Below, one piece after another: positions 1 to 7,761 of a stretch of 35,548 nucleotides of DNA. The stretch is from JAUIEH01 sp964483375 (GTDB lineage: Bacteria > Pseudomonadota > Alphaproteobacteria > Caulobacterales > Maricaulaceae), in the NCBI GenBank assembly GCA_964483375.1, contig CAZABJ010000027.1:1-35548 (forward strand), in the 5' to 3' direction. The position numbers were made by a program, and so were the translations under genes. The notes below the pieces were generated by a model that saw nothing but the letters and a program-made list of their open reading frames with translations, did not search any database and was not told the origin of the DNA. Position 1 is the first letter of the stretch, and each line of letters starts with the position of its first letter.

Positions 1-32
1 GGCGACTGGCTCCAAACCCACAACACGCCGGC

Positions 33-53
33 CGTTACCCAAAACGTTACCCA
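33..53. repeat. Short direct repeat beside the 3' end of tRNA-Leu
   Basis: The 9-mer CGTTACCCA occurs at 33-41 and again at 45-53, a 12-bp period. The first 110 bases hold no open frame I can support as a gene. The 3' ends of tRNA genes are common integrase targets, so such a repeat could be part of an island border, but nothing seen here proves it. Confidence 0.3.
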
Positions 54-110
54 GCGCGCTTATTCGCTCCGCCTACTGAGTGAGCTTCACCGCTAGCGCT
101 TTGAAAACAA

Positions 111-197
111 TGGTGCGGACGGGGGGACTTGAACCCCCACGGCCCAAGGGCCAACGGATTTTAAGTCCGGTGCGTCTACCGATTCCGCCACGTCCGC
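111..197 (-). tRNA. tRNA-Leu (anticodon UAA)
   Basis: Read on the minus strand, this is a class II tRNA. The acceptor GCGGACG (197-191) pairs with CGTCCGC. The D arm has the usual GGTAGACGC form, the long variable arm is typical of Leu, and the T loop reads GTTCAAGTC. The anticodon loop CTTAAAA (165-159) presents UAA. The 3' CCA is encoded (TGG at 111-113 on the plus strand). The outermost anticodon-stem pair is a C-U mismatch. The gene is transcribed away from the ATP-grasp gene. Confidence 0.97.
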
Positions 198-209
198 AGG
201 GAGGGAATG

Positions 210-240
210 CGAGGCGCTTGCGCCGCCTCGGTGCATCTTA
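210..240 (-). promoter_or_regulatory. Possible promoter and leader hairpin of tRNA-Leu
   Basis: Reading toward the tRNA on the minus strand, TAAGAT (240-235) resembles a -10 box. It is followed by a 7-bp dyad (CGAGGCG at 210-216 with CGCCTCG at 224-230) in what would be the precursor leader. No convincing -35 is visible, so this is tentative. The rest of 198-379 shows no gene. Confidence 0.25.
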
Positions 241-379
241 GGGTGGGAGGGCGTGTCCCGCCAGGGCGACGTGGAGGCAAGGCGAAACTCAGCCGCCTCT
301 GAGGGCCTCCGCGCCGGACGGCTCACATATGCGCGAGCGCGCTTGCACAGGGGGCTGGGGCGCGGCCAAATCGACTGGC

Positions 380-1321
380 ATGTCCTCACCGTCTCCCGCC
401 CTCGCCATCTTGTATGAGCACCCGTCCTGGATGGCGCCGCTGTTCGCGGCGCTGACCGCACGCGGGGTCGCCCATGAACGGCTCAGCCTGCCCGGCCTCT
501 CTTACGACCCCGCCGAACCCGCGCCGCCCGCGCCGGTGGTCTTCAACCGCGTCAGCCAATCCGCGCCCAGCCGGCAAGGCGCGGACGCCCATGGCGTCTT
601 GTTCGCCGAAACGCTCTTAGAGCGCTGGGAGGAAGCCGGCGCGGACGTCATCAACCCCGCCCGCGCCTTCCGCGTCGACCGAGACAAGGCCGCCCAACTC
701 GCCCTCATCCGTCGGCTCGGCTTCGACATCCCGAAAACCCGTGTCATCCACCGCGCCCAGGATGCGGCCGACGCGGCGCAAGGGCTCAGCTTCCCGGTGC
801 TCGTCAAAGCGAACCTGTCCGGCGGCGGAGCGGGCATCACCGCCTTTGAAACTATCGAACAGCTGAGAGACGCAGGGCGCGTGGGAGCGGTTCCGATGGG
901 CGTGGACGGGGTGGCGCTCGTCCAAGAGCGCGCGCCGCTGAGGGGCGGGAAGATCACCCGCATCGAGACGCTGGGCGGCCGGTTCCTCTACGCCATCGAC
1001 GTCTACCCGCAGAACGCCGACGCGTTTGATCTGTGCCCCGCCGACGCCTGCCAGATTGACGACGGCCCGCGCATTGTCGGCGCCGAACCGCCCGAAGCGT
1101 GGATGAGGGCGGCGGAAACGATCGTCCAAGCCGCCGGCGTCGATGTGGGCGGGGTTGAGATACTGGTCGACGACCGCGACGGAAGGGCTTGCGTGTTCGA
1201 TATCAACGCCATGTCGAACTTCGTCGCCGACGCGCCGGCAGTGATCGGCTTTGATCCTTATGAGCCTTTGACGGACATGATCGTCGCCCGGATTAAGGCG
1301 GCCTGCGGCGAGGAGAGCTGA
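380..1321 (+). CDS. ATP-grasp (RimK/glutathione-synthase-like) ligase
   Basis: This protein of about 313 residues has an ATP-grasp fold, the type that joins a carboxylate to an amine through an acyl phosphate. Visible elements are the entry helix RVDRDKAAQLALIRRLG, the nucleotide lysine and glycine-rich loop FPVLVKANLSGGGAG, the strand ALVQERAPL, and the metal-binding end VFDINAMSNF, where D and N replace the more usual E and N. I start it at ATG 380 (MSSPSPALAILYEHP) because homologous sequence begins there. An upstream in-frame ATG at 329 would add 17 residues of low-complexity sequence. Neither start has a strong Shine-Dalgarno sequence. Its stop overlaps the start of the flavin monooxygenase by one base, so the two are co-translated. 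The substrate is unknown: the N-terminal lobe is not that of GshB or RimK. Confidence 0.85.
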   Translation: MSSPSPALAILYEHPSWMAPLFAALTARGVAHERLSLPGLSYDPAEPAPPAPVVFNRVSQSAPSRQGADAHGVLFAETLLERWEEAGADVINPARAFRVDRDKAAQLALIRRLGFDIPKTRVIHRAQDAADAAQGLSFPVLVKANLSGGGAGITAFETIEQLRDAGRVGAVPMGVDGVALVQERAPLRGGKITRIETLGGRFLYAIDVYPQNADAFDLCPADACQIDDGPRIVGAEPPEAWMRAAETIVQAAGVDVGGVEILVDDRDGRACVFDINAMSNFVADAPAVIGFDPYEPLTDMIVARIKAACGEES

Positions 1322-2361
1322 TGCGGTATGGGTTTTGGACGCCCGTGTTCGGCGGCTGGCTGCGCGCGGTCGATGACGAGGGCATGGCCGCAAGCTGGGA
1401 CTATGTCCGCGACCTGGTGCTGCGCGCCGAGCAGCTGGGCTACGACCTCACCTTAATCGCGGAGTTGCAGCTCAATGACATCAAGGGGCCCGACGCCCCG
1501 GCGCTTGACGCTTGGTCGCTCGCCGCAGCGCTCGCCGCGTTGACCGAGCGCCTGGAGCTGATGGTCGCGGTGCGGCCGACATTCCACCACCCCGGTCCGT
1601 TCGCAAAACAGGCTGCGACCATCGACCAAATCGCGCAGGGCCGGCTGACGCTGAACGTGGTGTCGAGTTGGTGGGAGGATGAGGCCAAACAGTTCGGCTT
1701 TCAGTTCGACCGCCACGCCGACCGCTACGCCCGCACGCAAGATTGGCTGAGCGCGCTCGACAAGCTTTGGAGCGGCGACCGGGTCAGTCATGCCGGCTCG
1801 CACTACACGCTGAGCGATGCGGTGAGCAGGCCCCGGCCGCTCGCCCGCCCCCGCCCGCGCCTTTACGCAGGCGGCGAAAGCGAGGACGCCAAGGACACCA
1901 TCGCGCGCTATTGCGACAGCTATGTCATGCATGGCGACCCGCCGGATCTCATCCAAGCGCGCATTGCGGACATGAAAACCAGGCGCGAAACGCTCGGCCT
2001 TCCGCCGATGACGTTCGGCATGGCGGCTTTCGTCATAATGCGCGACACCGAACGAGAAGCGCTTGAGGAACGGGCGCGCGTGACCGCCATCGACCCCGCC
2101 GCTGCGCCGTTTGCGAATTACGAACAGTGGATCAACGGCACTGAGCTGGAACGCGCGTTGATGCTCGAAGAATATGCGGTGTCCAATCGCGGTTTGCGGC
2201 CGAATCTTGTGGGAACCCCTGACCAAATCCGAGAACGCTTGGCCGCCTATGAGGCGGCGGGATTGGATTTGGTTTTGTTGCAGATGAGCCCGCAACACGC
2301 GGAGATGGAACGGTTCGCCGACGCGATCATTAAGCCCGCTCGTGCGGAGAGCGCCGCCTAG
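1321..2361 (+). CDS. LLM-class flavin-dependent monooxygenase (SsuD/SfnG-like)
   Basis: The 346-residue luciferase-like TIM-barrel protein resembles alkanesulfonate and dimethylsulfone monooxygenases. These use reduced FMN from a separate reductase and O2 to cleave C-S or related bonds. Diagnostic stretches are the N-terminal strand MRYGFWTPVFGGW, FAKQAATIDQIAQGRLTLNVVSSWW (the flavin-phosphate region), ERYAR-like HADRYARTQDWLSAL, and the C-terminal NLVGTPDQIRERL. Length and motif order match the family. The start ATG at 1321 overlaps the preceding TGA, and GAGGAGAG just upstream is a strong Shine-Dalgarno. No flavin reductase is adjacent. The ATP-grasp partner suggests a modified amino acid or peptide rather than a simple sulfonate as substrate; this is inference. 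Confidence 0.9.
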   Translation: MRYGFWTPVFGGWLRAVDDEGMAASWDYVRDLVLRAEQLGYDLTLIAELQLNDIKGPDAPALDAWSLAAALAALTERLELMVAVRPTFHHPGPFAKQAATIDQIAQGRLTLNVVSSWWEDEAKQFGFQFDRHADRYARTQDWLSALDKLWSGDRVSHAGSHYTLSDAVSRPRPLARPRPRLYAGGESEDAKDTIARYCDSYVMHGDPPDLIQARIADMKTRRETLGLPPMTFGMAAFVIMRDTEREALEERARVTAIDPAAAPFANYEQWINGTELERALMLEEYAVSNRGLRPNLVGTPDQIRERLAAYEAAGLDLVLLQMSPQHAEMERFADAIIKPARAESAA

Positions 2362-2456
2362 GGCGCAAGAAAGCATGCTGACGCCGCGCCGCGGGCCGCG
2401 TATGACGGCCCGACCCGGGGGCCTTTGGATTTGCCTGTCTTACCGTGGGAGCGCCG

Positions 2457-3932
2457 ATGGCGGCCACGACACTCGATTTGCGCCGCGTTGCGCGGGAAGC
2501 CTATGCGCGCTCCGACGCCGACCGGCTCAGGCAGGCATGCGAGGGGCTGCTCAGGGCGTCCCCTGACGACGCCGAAGCCCGCCGTTTGATGGGGCGCATG
2601 GCGCTGCGCGACCAGCGGCCGGATCTCGCCGAACCCTGGTTTCGCGAAGCCGCCGCGCGCGCGCCTGACGAGCCGGGCGCTTGGAGCGATCTGGCCCGAG
2701 CGCTCTCTGACATGCGCCGGGACCACGAAGCGGAGGCCCAGCTCGCCGCAGCGTCGAGCCGGGGGGTGCGGTCGCCCGCCACGCTCACCTTTCTCGGTCA
2801 GCTCCAGGTGGTTCTCGGACGTATCGACGACGCCCGCGCGACCTTTGAAGCGGCGCTCGATGAACAGCCGCTTTGGGGTGAAGCGCTTCTCGGCTTGGCT
2901 TGGGCGGGCGGGCTTAGGGTCGATTCCCCGCGCTACCGGCAAACGCTGCGCCTGATGGCGGAGACCCCGGAGCTGAACGACGCCCCGGCGGCCGCAGCGC
3001 TCTACGCGCTTGCCGAAGCCGAGTGGCGGGAGGGCGCGGCGGAGGGGTTCATCACACGCCTTACCGAAGCGAATGCGCGCCAGGCTCGCCTGCAGCGAAC
3101 CGGCCAGGATTGGACGCAACTCTACAAACGCGCGCGCAAAGCGATTACGCCTGAAACGCTTGGCAAGTTCGACCCCGCCCAAGATGCGCCGTTTGCGCCG
3201 GTCTTTCTGGTCGGCGCCCCGCAGAGCGGGATCGCCGCGCTCGCCCATGCGCTCAGCCTGCACCCCGATGTGGGCTTCAGCGGCCCCTTGCCCTTTCTCG
3301 CGAACGCCGTGGCGCGCGCCTTGGAAAAATGTACCAGGAAACCGGCCCCCGAAGGCGTTGAAGTCCTCAGCGACGCCGACCGCGCCGGATTGGCGGAGGC
3401 CTATATCGAGCGCGCCCAACGCATCGCGCCGAAAACGCGCGTGCTTATCGACGCCACGCCGGACAACGCCCATTTGACGGGGCTCATCCCGCTCTTGTTC
3501 GGAAACGCCAAGGTGATTCACGTCGATCGGGAGGCCATGGACCAGGGCTTCGCGGTGTTCCGCAGCTACCATCCGCGCGCTGAGCCCGAGACCTGCGACT
3601 TGACGAAAATCGCCAAACGCCGCCGACGGTTCGCCCCGCTCGCCGAGCATGTCCGGACATTGAAGCCCGCCACGCGTTTCGTAACCTCATTGGAGAGATT
3701 GCGCGAAGCGCCGGTGCAAGAAATGGAACGCATTTTGGCGTTCCTCACGCTGTCCTTTCGCCCCGCCTGCGCCAATGCGCTTGTCGAACCCGCGACGCCG
3801 CGGCAATTCGGCGCTCTCGCCGGCGCTGAACCCATCATGGTCGGCCAAGGGGCGCGTTGGTCGGACTTCGCCGAAGCGCTCAAGCCTCTGCAGAAAGGGC
3901 TCGGCGTGGAGGGACCGCGCCGCCCGTCATAG
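2457..3932 (+). CDS. TPR-sulfotransferase fusion, PAPS site degenerate
   Basis: The N-terminal half (about residues 1-190) is a run of tetratricopeptide helices, for example ARRLMGRMALRDQRPDLAEPWF. The C-terminal half follows the order of the Sulfotransferase_1 fold: FLVGAPQSGIAALAHALSLHP where the 5'-phosphosulfate loop belongs, VLIDATPDN in the place of the DKTP motif, and VIHVDREAMDQGF at the 3'-phosphate strand. Key positions differ: the usual PRSGTT is PQSGIA (residues 255-260), and the serine 8 residues after Arg358 is Ala366. Catalysis is therefore doubtful and the protein may only bind or scaffold. ATG 2457 is chosen because GGGAG sits 5 nt upstream; a GTG 12 nt earlier is less likely. 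It ends just before a terminator. Confidence 0.85.
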   Translation: MAATTLDLRRVAREAYARSDADRLRQACEGLLRASPDDAEARRLMGRMALRDQRPDLAEPWFREAAARAPDEPGAWSDLARALSDMRRDHEAEAQLAAASSRGVRSPATLTFLGQLQVVLGRIDDARATFEAALDEQPLWGEALLGLAWAGGLRVDSPRYRQTLRLMAETPELNDAPAAAALYALAEAEWREGAAEGFITRLTEANARQARLQRTGQDWTQLYKRARKAITPETLGKFDPAQDAPFAPVFLVGAPQSGIAALAHALSLHPDVGFSGPLPFLANAVARALEKCTRKPAPEGVEVLSDADRAGLAEAYIERAQRIAPKTRVLIDATPDNAHLTGLIPLLFGNAKVIHVDREAMDQGFAVFRSYHPRAEPETCDLTKIAKRRRRFAPLAEHVRTLKPATRFVTSLERLREAPVQEMERILAFLTLSFRPACANALVEPATPRQFGALAGAEPIMVGQGARWSDFAEALKPLQKGLGVEGPRRPS

Positions 3933-3935
3933 CGT

Positions 3936-3958
3936 CGCCGCTCAAGGGCGGCGGTTTT
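3936..3958 (+). terminator. Rho-independent terminator after the TPR-sulfotransferase gene
   Basis: A 6-bp GC stem (CGCCGC at 3936-3941 with GCGGCG at 3948-3953) and 6-nt loop are followed by GTTTTC. It lies 3 nt after the TAG stop and 61 nt before the next start, which places it between transcription units. Confidence 0.7.
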
Positions 3959-4019
3959 CACCGAGCCGAAAAAGCGTCTAGCGTGACCCCCCGCGCCGCC
4001 GCCGAGTTGGAGCCCCGCC

Positions 4020-6092
4020 ATGATACGTCGTGTTCTCGTCGCCTGTGCGGCCGCGATGGCGGTCGCAGCGCCGCTCGCTCAGGCGCAAGCGCCAGGCGAA
4101 GAAGCCCCGGCCGAGATCACGCCTTTCGAACCGCTCGACGTCTTTGGTCTCGAATACGCCGCAGATCCGCAAATCTCCCCCGACGGCGGGCGCATCGCCT
4201 ATATGCGGGTGTCCGGGGACATCATGCGGGACCGGTTCCGGCCCACGATTTGGGTTTACGACATCGCTGCGGCGGACCATCGGCCGCTCGCCCAGGGCCA
4301 TGGCTCCTACACCTCCCCGCGATGGTCGCCGTCGGGCGACCGTCTGGCGTATGTCGCAAATGAAAGCGGGGACAGCGAACTCCGCGCGCTTTATCTCGAT
4401 ACCCAGGAAATCGTCACGATCGCCCGCACGCCCGCTCCGCCGCGCGGCTTCGTGTGGGGGCCGGAGGGGGAGACGATTTACTTTTCCATGTTCGTCACCG
4501 AAGACCCGCCCGCCCCGGCCGCCCTGCCGCGTCGGCCGACGGGCGCGAACTGGGCGGAGGCGGCGCTCGTCATTGAAGAAACCACCTATCGGCGCGACGG
4601 CGCGGGCTACGTCCCCCCCGGTCACGCCCAGCTCTTCGAGGTCCCCGCCGAAGGCGGCACGCCGCGCCAACTCACAGTCGCAGAGGCCGATGTCGGGGGC
4701 GGCTTAACCATCACGCCCGATGGCGAGACGCTCGTCTTTTCCGCCAATCTCGAACCGGGCGGGGAGAGCGATCCCGTCGAGAGCGACCTCTACGCGCTTG
4801 ACCTTGCGACCGGCTCGCAGGCTCGGCTGACCACGCGGGACGGGCCCGATGGCAGCCCCGCAATCTCGCCCGACGGGGAAACCCTCGCCTATGTGGGCTA
4901 TGACGACCGGCGCCGCGGCTATCAGGTGGCCGAACTCTACGTGATGGCGCTGCCCGACGGCGCGCCGCGTTCCCTTACCGCCGACCTTGATCGGTCGGCG
5001 CGCGCGCCGGCGTGGTCGGCGGACGGCCGCAGCCTTTATTTTCTTTATGACGACCGCGGCGTCACCCATTTGGCGCGCACCGACCTGTCGGGCGAACGGA
5101 CGATCGTGGCGAGCGACATCGGCGGGGCGACGCTCGGCCGGCCTTATCCCAGCGGAAGCTTCTCCCTTGGGCCGGACGAACGCATTGCGACGATCACCAC
5201 CAGCCCTTCCCGCCCCGCGGAGTTGACGCTTGTCGATCGCGGAGCCGTCCGTCAGCTCACCGCGCTCAACGAAGACCTGCTCGGCCATTCGACCATGGGT
5301 CGGGTCGAGGTCATCCGGACGCCGTCTTCCGCCGATGGCTTGGAGATTGAGGGTTGGGTCGTCTACCCGCCGGATTTCGATCCCACGCAGCGCTACCCGC
5401 TTTTGTTGGAGATTCATGGCGGGCCGTTCGCCAATTACGGCCCGCGCTTTTCCGCGGAGATGCAGCTGTTCGCGGCGGCCGGTTACGTCACGCTCTACGC
5501 TAATCCGCGCGGGTCGACGAGCTATGGCGAGGCTTTCGCCGACCACATTCATCACGCCTATCCCAGCCAGGACTATGACGATCTCATTAGCATCGTCGAC
5601 GCGGTGATCGCGCAGGGCTTCATTGACGAGGACCGGCTGTTCGTGACGGGCGGTTCGGGCGGGGGCGTGCTCACCGCTTGGATTGTCGGGTCAACCGACC
5701 GGTTCCGCGCCGCCGCCGTGGCCAAGCCGGTCATCAATTGGACCAGCTTCCTGTTGACCGCGGACATCACCGCTTTTGTCGCCAGACATTGGTTCCCCGC
5801 CCCGCCCTGGGAGGCGCCGGAGCATTACTGGGCGCGCTCGCCGCTGTCGCTCATCGGCGAGGTGGAGACCCCGACCATGGTGATGACGGGGGAGGCCGAT
5901 TACCGGACGCCAAGCGGGGAAGCGGAGCAGTATTACCAAGCGCTTCAGCTGCGCGGCGTCCCCACACGCATGGTGCGTCTGCCCGGCGCGGCCCATGGCA
6001 TCGCGGCGAGACCCTCGCATCTCTTGGCGAAGGTCGCCGAAATCCTCGCCTGGTTTGAAATCCACGACGTCGAAGGGGACGACGCCCCATGA
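4020..6092 (+). CDS. Secreted S9-family serine peptidase (prolyl oligopeptidase type)
   Basis: This 690-residue protein begins with a Sec signal peptide (MIRRVLVACAAAMAVAAP..AQA, cleavage near residue 22), so it acts in the periplasm or outside the cell. Residues about 45-400 are a beta-propeller with repeated blades such as ISPDGGRIAYMRVSG, WSPSGDRLAYV and ISPDGETLAYVGY. The C-terminal alpha/beta hydrolase domain has LLEIHGGPFANYGP, the nucleophile elbow TGGSGGG (Ser546), GEADYRTP (Asp627) and GAAHGIA (His659). The triad is complete. The layout matches dipeptidyl or acylaminoacyl peptidases (S9C). It opens a four-gene operon: the next gene starts inside its stop codon. Confidence 0.95.
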   Translation: MIRRVLVACAAAMAVAAPLAQAQAPGEEAPAEITPFEPLDVFGLEYAADPQISPDGGRIAYMRVSGDIMRDRFRPTIWVYDIAAADHRPLAQGHGSYTSPRWSPSGDRLAYVANESGDSELRALYLDTQEIVTIARTPAPPRGFVWGPEGETIYFSMFVTEDPPAPAALPRRPTGANWAEAALVIEETTYRRDGAGYVPPGHAQLFEVPAEGGTPRQLTVAEADVGGGLTITPDGETLVFSANLEPGGESDPVESDLYALDLATGSQARLTTRDGPDGSPAISPDGETLAYVGYDDRRRGYQVAELYVMALPDGAPRSLTADLDRSARAPAWSADGRSLYFLYDDRGVTHLARTDLSGERTIVASDIGGATLGRPYPSGSFSLGPDERIATITTSPSRPAELTLVDRGAVRQLTALNEDLLGHSTMGRVEVIRTPSSADGLEIEGWVVYPPDFDPTQRYPLLLEIHGGPFANYGPRFSAEMQLFAAAGYVTLYANPRGSTSYGEAFADHIHHAYPSQDYDDLISIVDAVIAQGFIDEDRLFVTGGSGGGVLTAWIVGSTDRFRAAAVAKPVINWTSFLLTADITAFVARHWFPAPPWEAPEHYWARSPLSLIGEVETPTMVMTGEADYRTPSGEAEQYYQALQLRGVPTRMVRLPGAAHGIAARPSHLLAKVAEILAWFEIHDVEGDDAP

Positions 6093-7078
6093 GCGAGCCC
6101 ACGTTCAAACTCGCCGCGATCCAGGCGAGCTCTGCGTTTTTCGACAAACAGGCCGGTCTCGACAAGGCCGTGCGTCTGATCGCCGAAGCTGGCGCGAAAG
6201 GCGCCCAAATCGCGGCGTTTGGAGAAACCTGGCTGCCCGGCTACCCCTTCTTCATCGACGCCCCGCTTTCTGAGCTTTGGTGGGAGGCGGCGAGTGATTA
6301 TCTCGCCAACGCCATCCTCATCCCCGGTCCGGAAACCGACGCCCTTTGCGAAGCGGCGCGGGCGGCTGATTTGGACGTGATCATCGGGGTCGCCGAGCTG
6401 GATCCGGCGACCAAGAGCACGATCTATTGCACGCTGTTGTTCCTGTCGCGCGAGGGCGAGATCCTCGGCCGGCACCGCAAAATCAAACCAACCCATCATG
6501 AGCGCTCGATTTGGGGAGACGGCGACGCGGAAGGCCTCGTCGTCCACGACAGAGGCTATGCGCGCCTGTCGGGGCTGAATTGTTGGGAGCACAACGTGCT
6601 TCTGCCCGGCTATGCGCTCATCGCCCAGGGCACGCAGGTTCATGTCGCCGCCTGGCCCGGCCGAGAGCCGCAAACCGCGCCCAGCGAACCCGTTTGGTCG
6701 CGGCAAGTCTTGTTGAGCCGGGCGTTCGCCAGCCAGGCGGGCGCCTATGTGATCGCCGCAGCGGGTCTGCGCCGGATTGGCGACGTGCCCGAGCGCTACG
6801 CCCCGCTTGCACCCTTCGAACACAATGGCTGCTCTGTGATCGTCGACCCTTGGGGCGAAGTGATCGCCGAAGCGGGGTCGGAGGAAACCATCCTCATCGC
6901 GGAAGGGTCGATGGAGCGTATCCGACAAGCGAAGGCCGCTTGCGATGCGGCGGGGCACTACGCCCGTCCCGACCTGTTCGAACTGCGCGTGGCGGGCCGG
7001 CGCGTCTATCCAAGACCCGAACCCCGCGGCGACACGGTCCCTGTCTCCGCAGCGAAGATTGAGGAGCCCGCGGAATGA
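6089..7078 (+). CDS. Nitrilase (carbon-nitrogen hydrolase family)
   Basis: The 329-residue protein carries the nitrilase triad: Glu46 in AFGETWLPGYPFF, Lys131 in GRHRKIKPTHHER, and Cys165 in SGLNCWEHNVLLPGYAL. The CWEH sequence and WLPGYP are typical of true nitrilases (branch 1), which turn R-CN into the acid plus ammonia, rather than of amidases or the Nit1 group. No signal peptide is seen, so it should be cytoplasmic. Its ATG overlaps the stop of the S9 peptidase by 4 nt (ATGA), and its own stop overlaps the next gene in the same way, so its dose is tied to both neighbours. The natural substrate cannot be read from sequence. Confidence 0.95.
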   Translation: MSEPTFKLAAIQASSAFFDKQAGLDKAVRLIAEAGAKGAQIAAFGETWLPGYPFFIDAPLSELWWEAASDYLANAILIPGPETDALCEAARAADLDVIIGVAELDPATKSTIYCTLLFLSREGEILGRHRKIKPTHHERSIWGDGDAEGLVVHDRGYARLSGLNCWEHNVLLPGYALIAQGTQVHVAAWPGREPQTAPSEPVWSRQVLLSRAFASQAGAYVIAAAGLRRIGDVPERYAPLAPFEHNGCSVIVDPWGEVIAEAGSEETILIAEGSMERIRQAKAACDAAGHYARPDLFELRVAGRRVYPRPEPRGDTVPVSAAKIEEPAE

Positions 7079-7761
7079 CCCGCCGCATGCTGCTGCGCCG
7101 GCTGTTCGCAATCGTCGCGGCGCTGTCTCTCTTGGTGGCCAGCGGCTTTGCGGCGAAGTTTCTGGGCTTGGAGGACGCGTATGAGGCGTTGTCTGATTTC
7201 AGCGTGCCGATCATCGCCGTGTTCGCCGCCCTGCTCGCGCATTATCTGCAGCGCCGCGCGACGTTCTTATCGGTGCTGAGGGAGCAATGGGCTGCGATGG
7301 TCAGCGCGAAAGCGGAGTTGGTGCGCTATTGCGAAGCCGCCCAAGCGCGGACGCCTGACCCGGACGAGTATTTCGCCGCGCGCGCGCAGTTTTCTCGGGT
7401 CATCGATGAAATGCGCGTGGTCTACCGGAATGTCGGCGAGACCGAGCGTTTGGTCGGGCTTTATCCCTTCGCCCCGCTGCACAATATGATGATCGCTTTC
7501 GAAACGCTGGATCCGCGTCGGGACCCGCAAGGCGACCATGCCGCCGTTTGGGAGGTGATTTGGGGCTCTTTCAACGCGGTGCGGGAGCATTTCTTGGACG
7601 AGTTCGCCCCGCCTGAGCCCACCCGCCCGGTCCTCATCCACAAAGCGCGCCGCCATAAGACGCCGGGCGCTTCAGCCGCTGCTCGCGGGATAAGCCGGCG
7701 GCAAGAAGCGCAGCTGGAAGCCCAGAAAAAACAGACGCCACCCCAGGGAACCGAGGCATGA
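7075..7761 (+). CDS. Uncharacterised small membrane protein
   Basis: I do not recognise this 228-residue protein. It has two hydrophobic segments near the N-terminus (about residues 10-31 and 42-60), separated by a short acidic loop. A soluble, mainly helical region follows, starting LQRRATFLSVLREQWAAMV with a conserved-looking VYRNVGETERLVGLYPF patch, then a basic Gln/Lys-rich tail. The topology suggests a short periplasmic loop and a cytoplasmic C-terminal domain. GAGGAG lies 8 nt before the ATG. It is wedged between nitrilase and gshB with 4-nt overlaps on both sides, so it is probably made in step with them; its job is unknown. Confidence 0.85.
   Translation: MTRRMLLRRLFAIVAALSLLVASGFAAKFLGLEDAYEALSDFSVPIIAVFAALLAHYLQRRATFLSVLREQWAAMVSAKAELVRYCEAAQARTPDPDEYFAARAQFSRVIDEMRVVYRNVGETERLVGLYPFAPLHNMMIAFETLDPRRDPQGDHAAVWEVIWGSFNAVREHFLDEFAPPEPTRPVLIHKARRHKTPGASAAARGISRRQEAQLEAQKKQTPPQGTEA

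Noticed and set aside
329..379. Upstream start for the ATP-grasp gene
   Set aside because: It would add 17 low-complexity residues without family similarity and lacks a good ribosome-binding site.
2358..3650. Long minus-strand open frame (430 codons) opposite the sulfotransferase gene
   Set aside because: High GC content leaves stops rare on the opposite strand; the translation is Arg/Gly-rich without domains, whereas the plus strand shows clear TPR and sulfotransferase motifs.
6089..7078. Assignment of the nitrilase as deaminated-glutathione amidase (Nit1) because of the nearby gshB
   Set aside because: The CWEH active-site stretch, WLPGYP and the length of 329 residues fit true nitrilases, not the shorter Nit1 group.
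5945..7111. Minus-strand open frame of 388 codons opposite the nitrilase gene
   Set aside because: No recognisable domain; the plus strand carries a full nitrilase triad.
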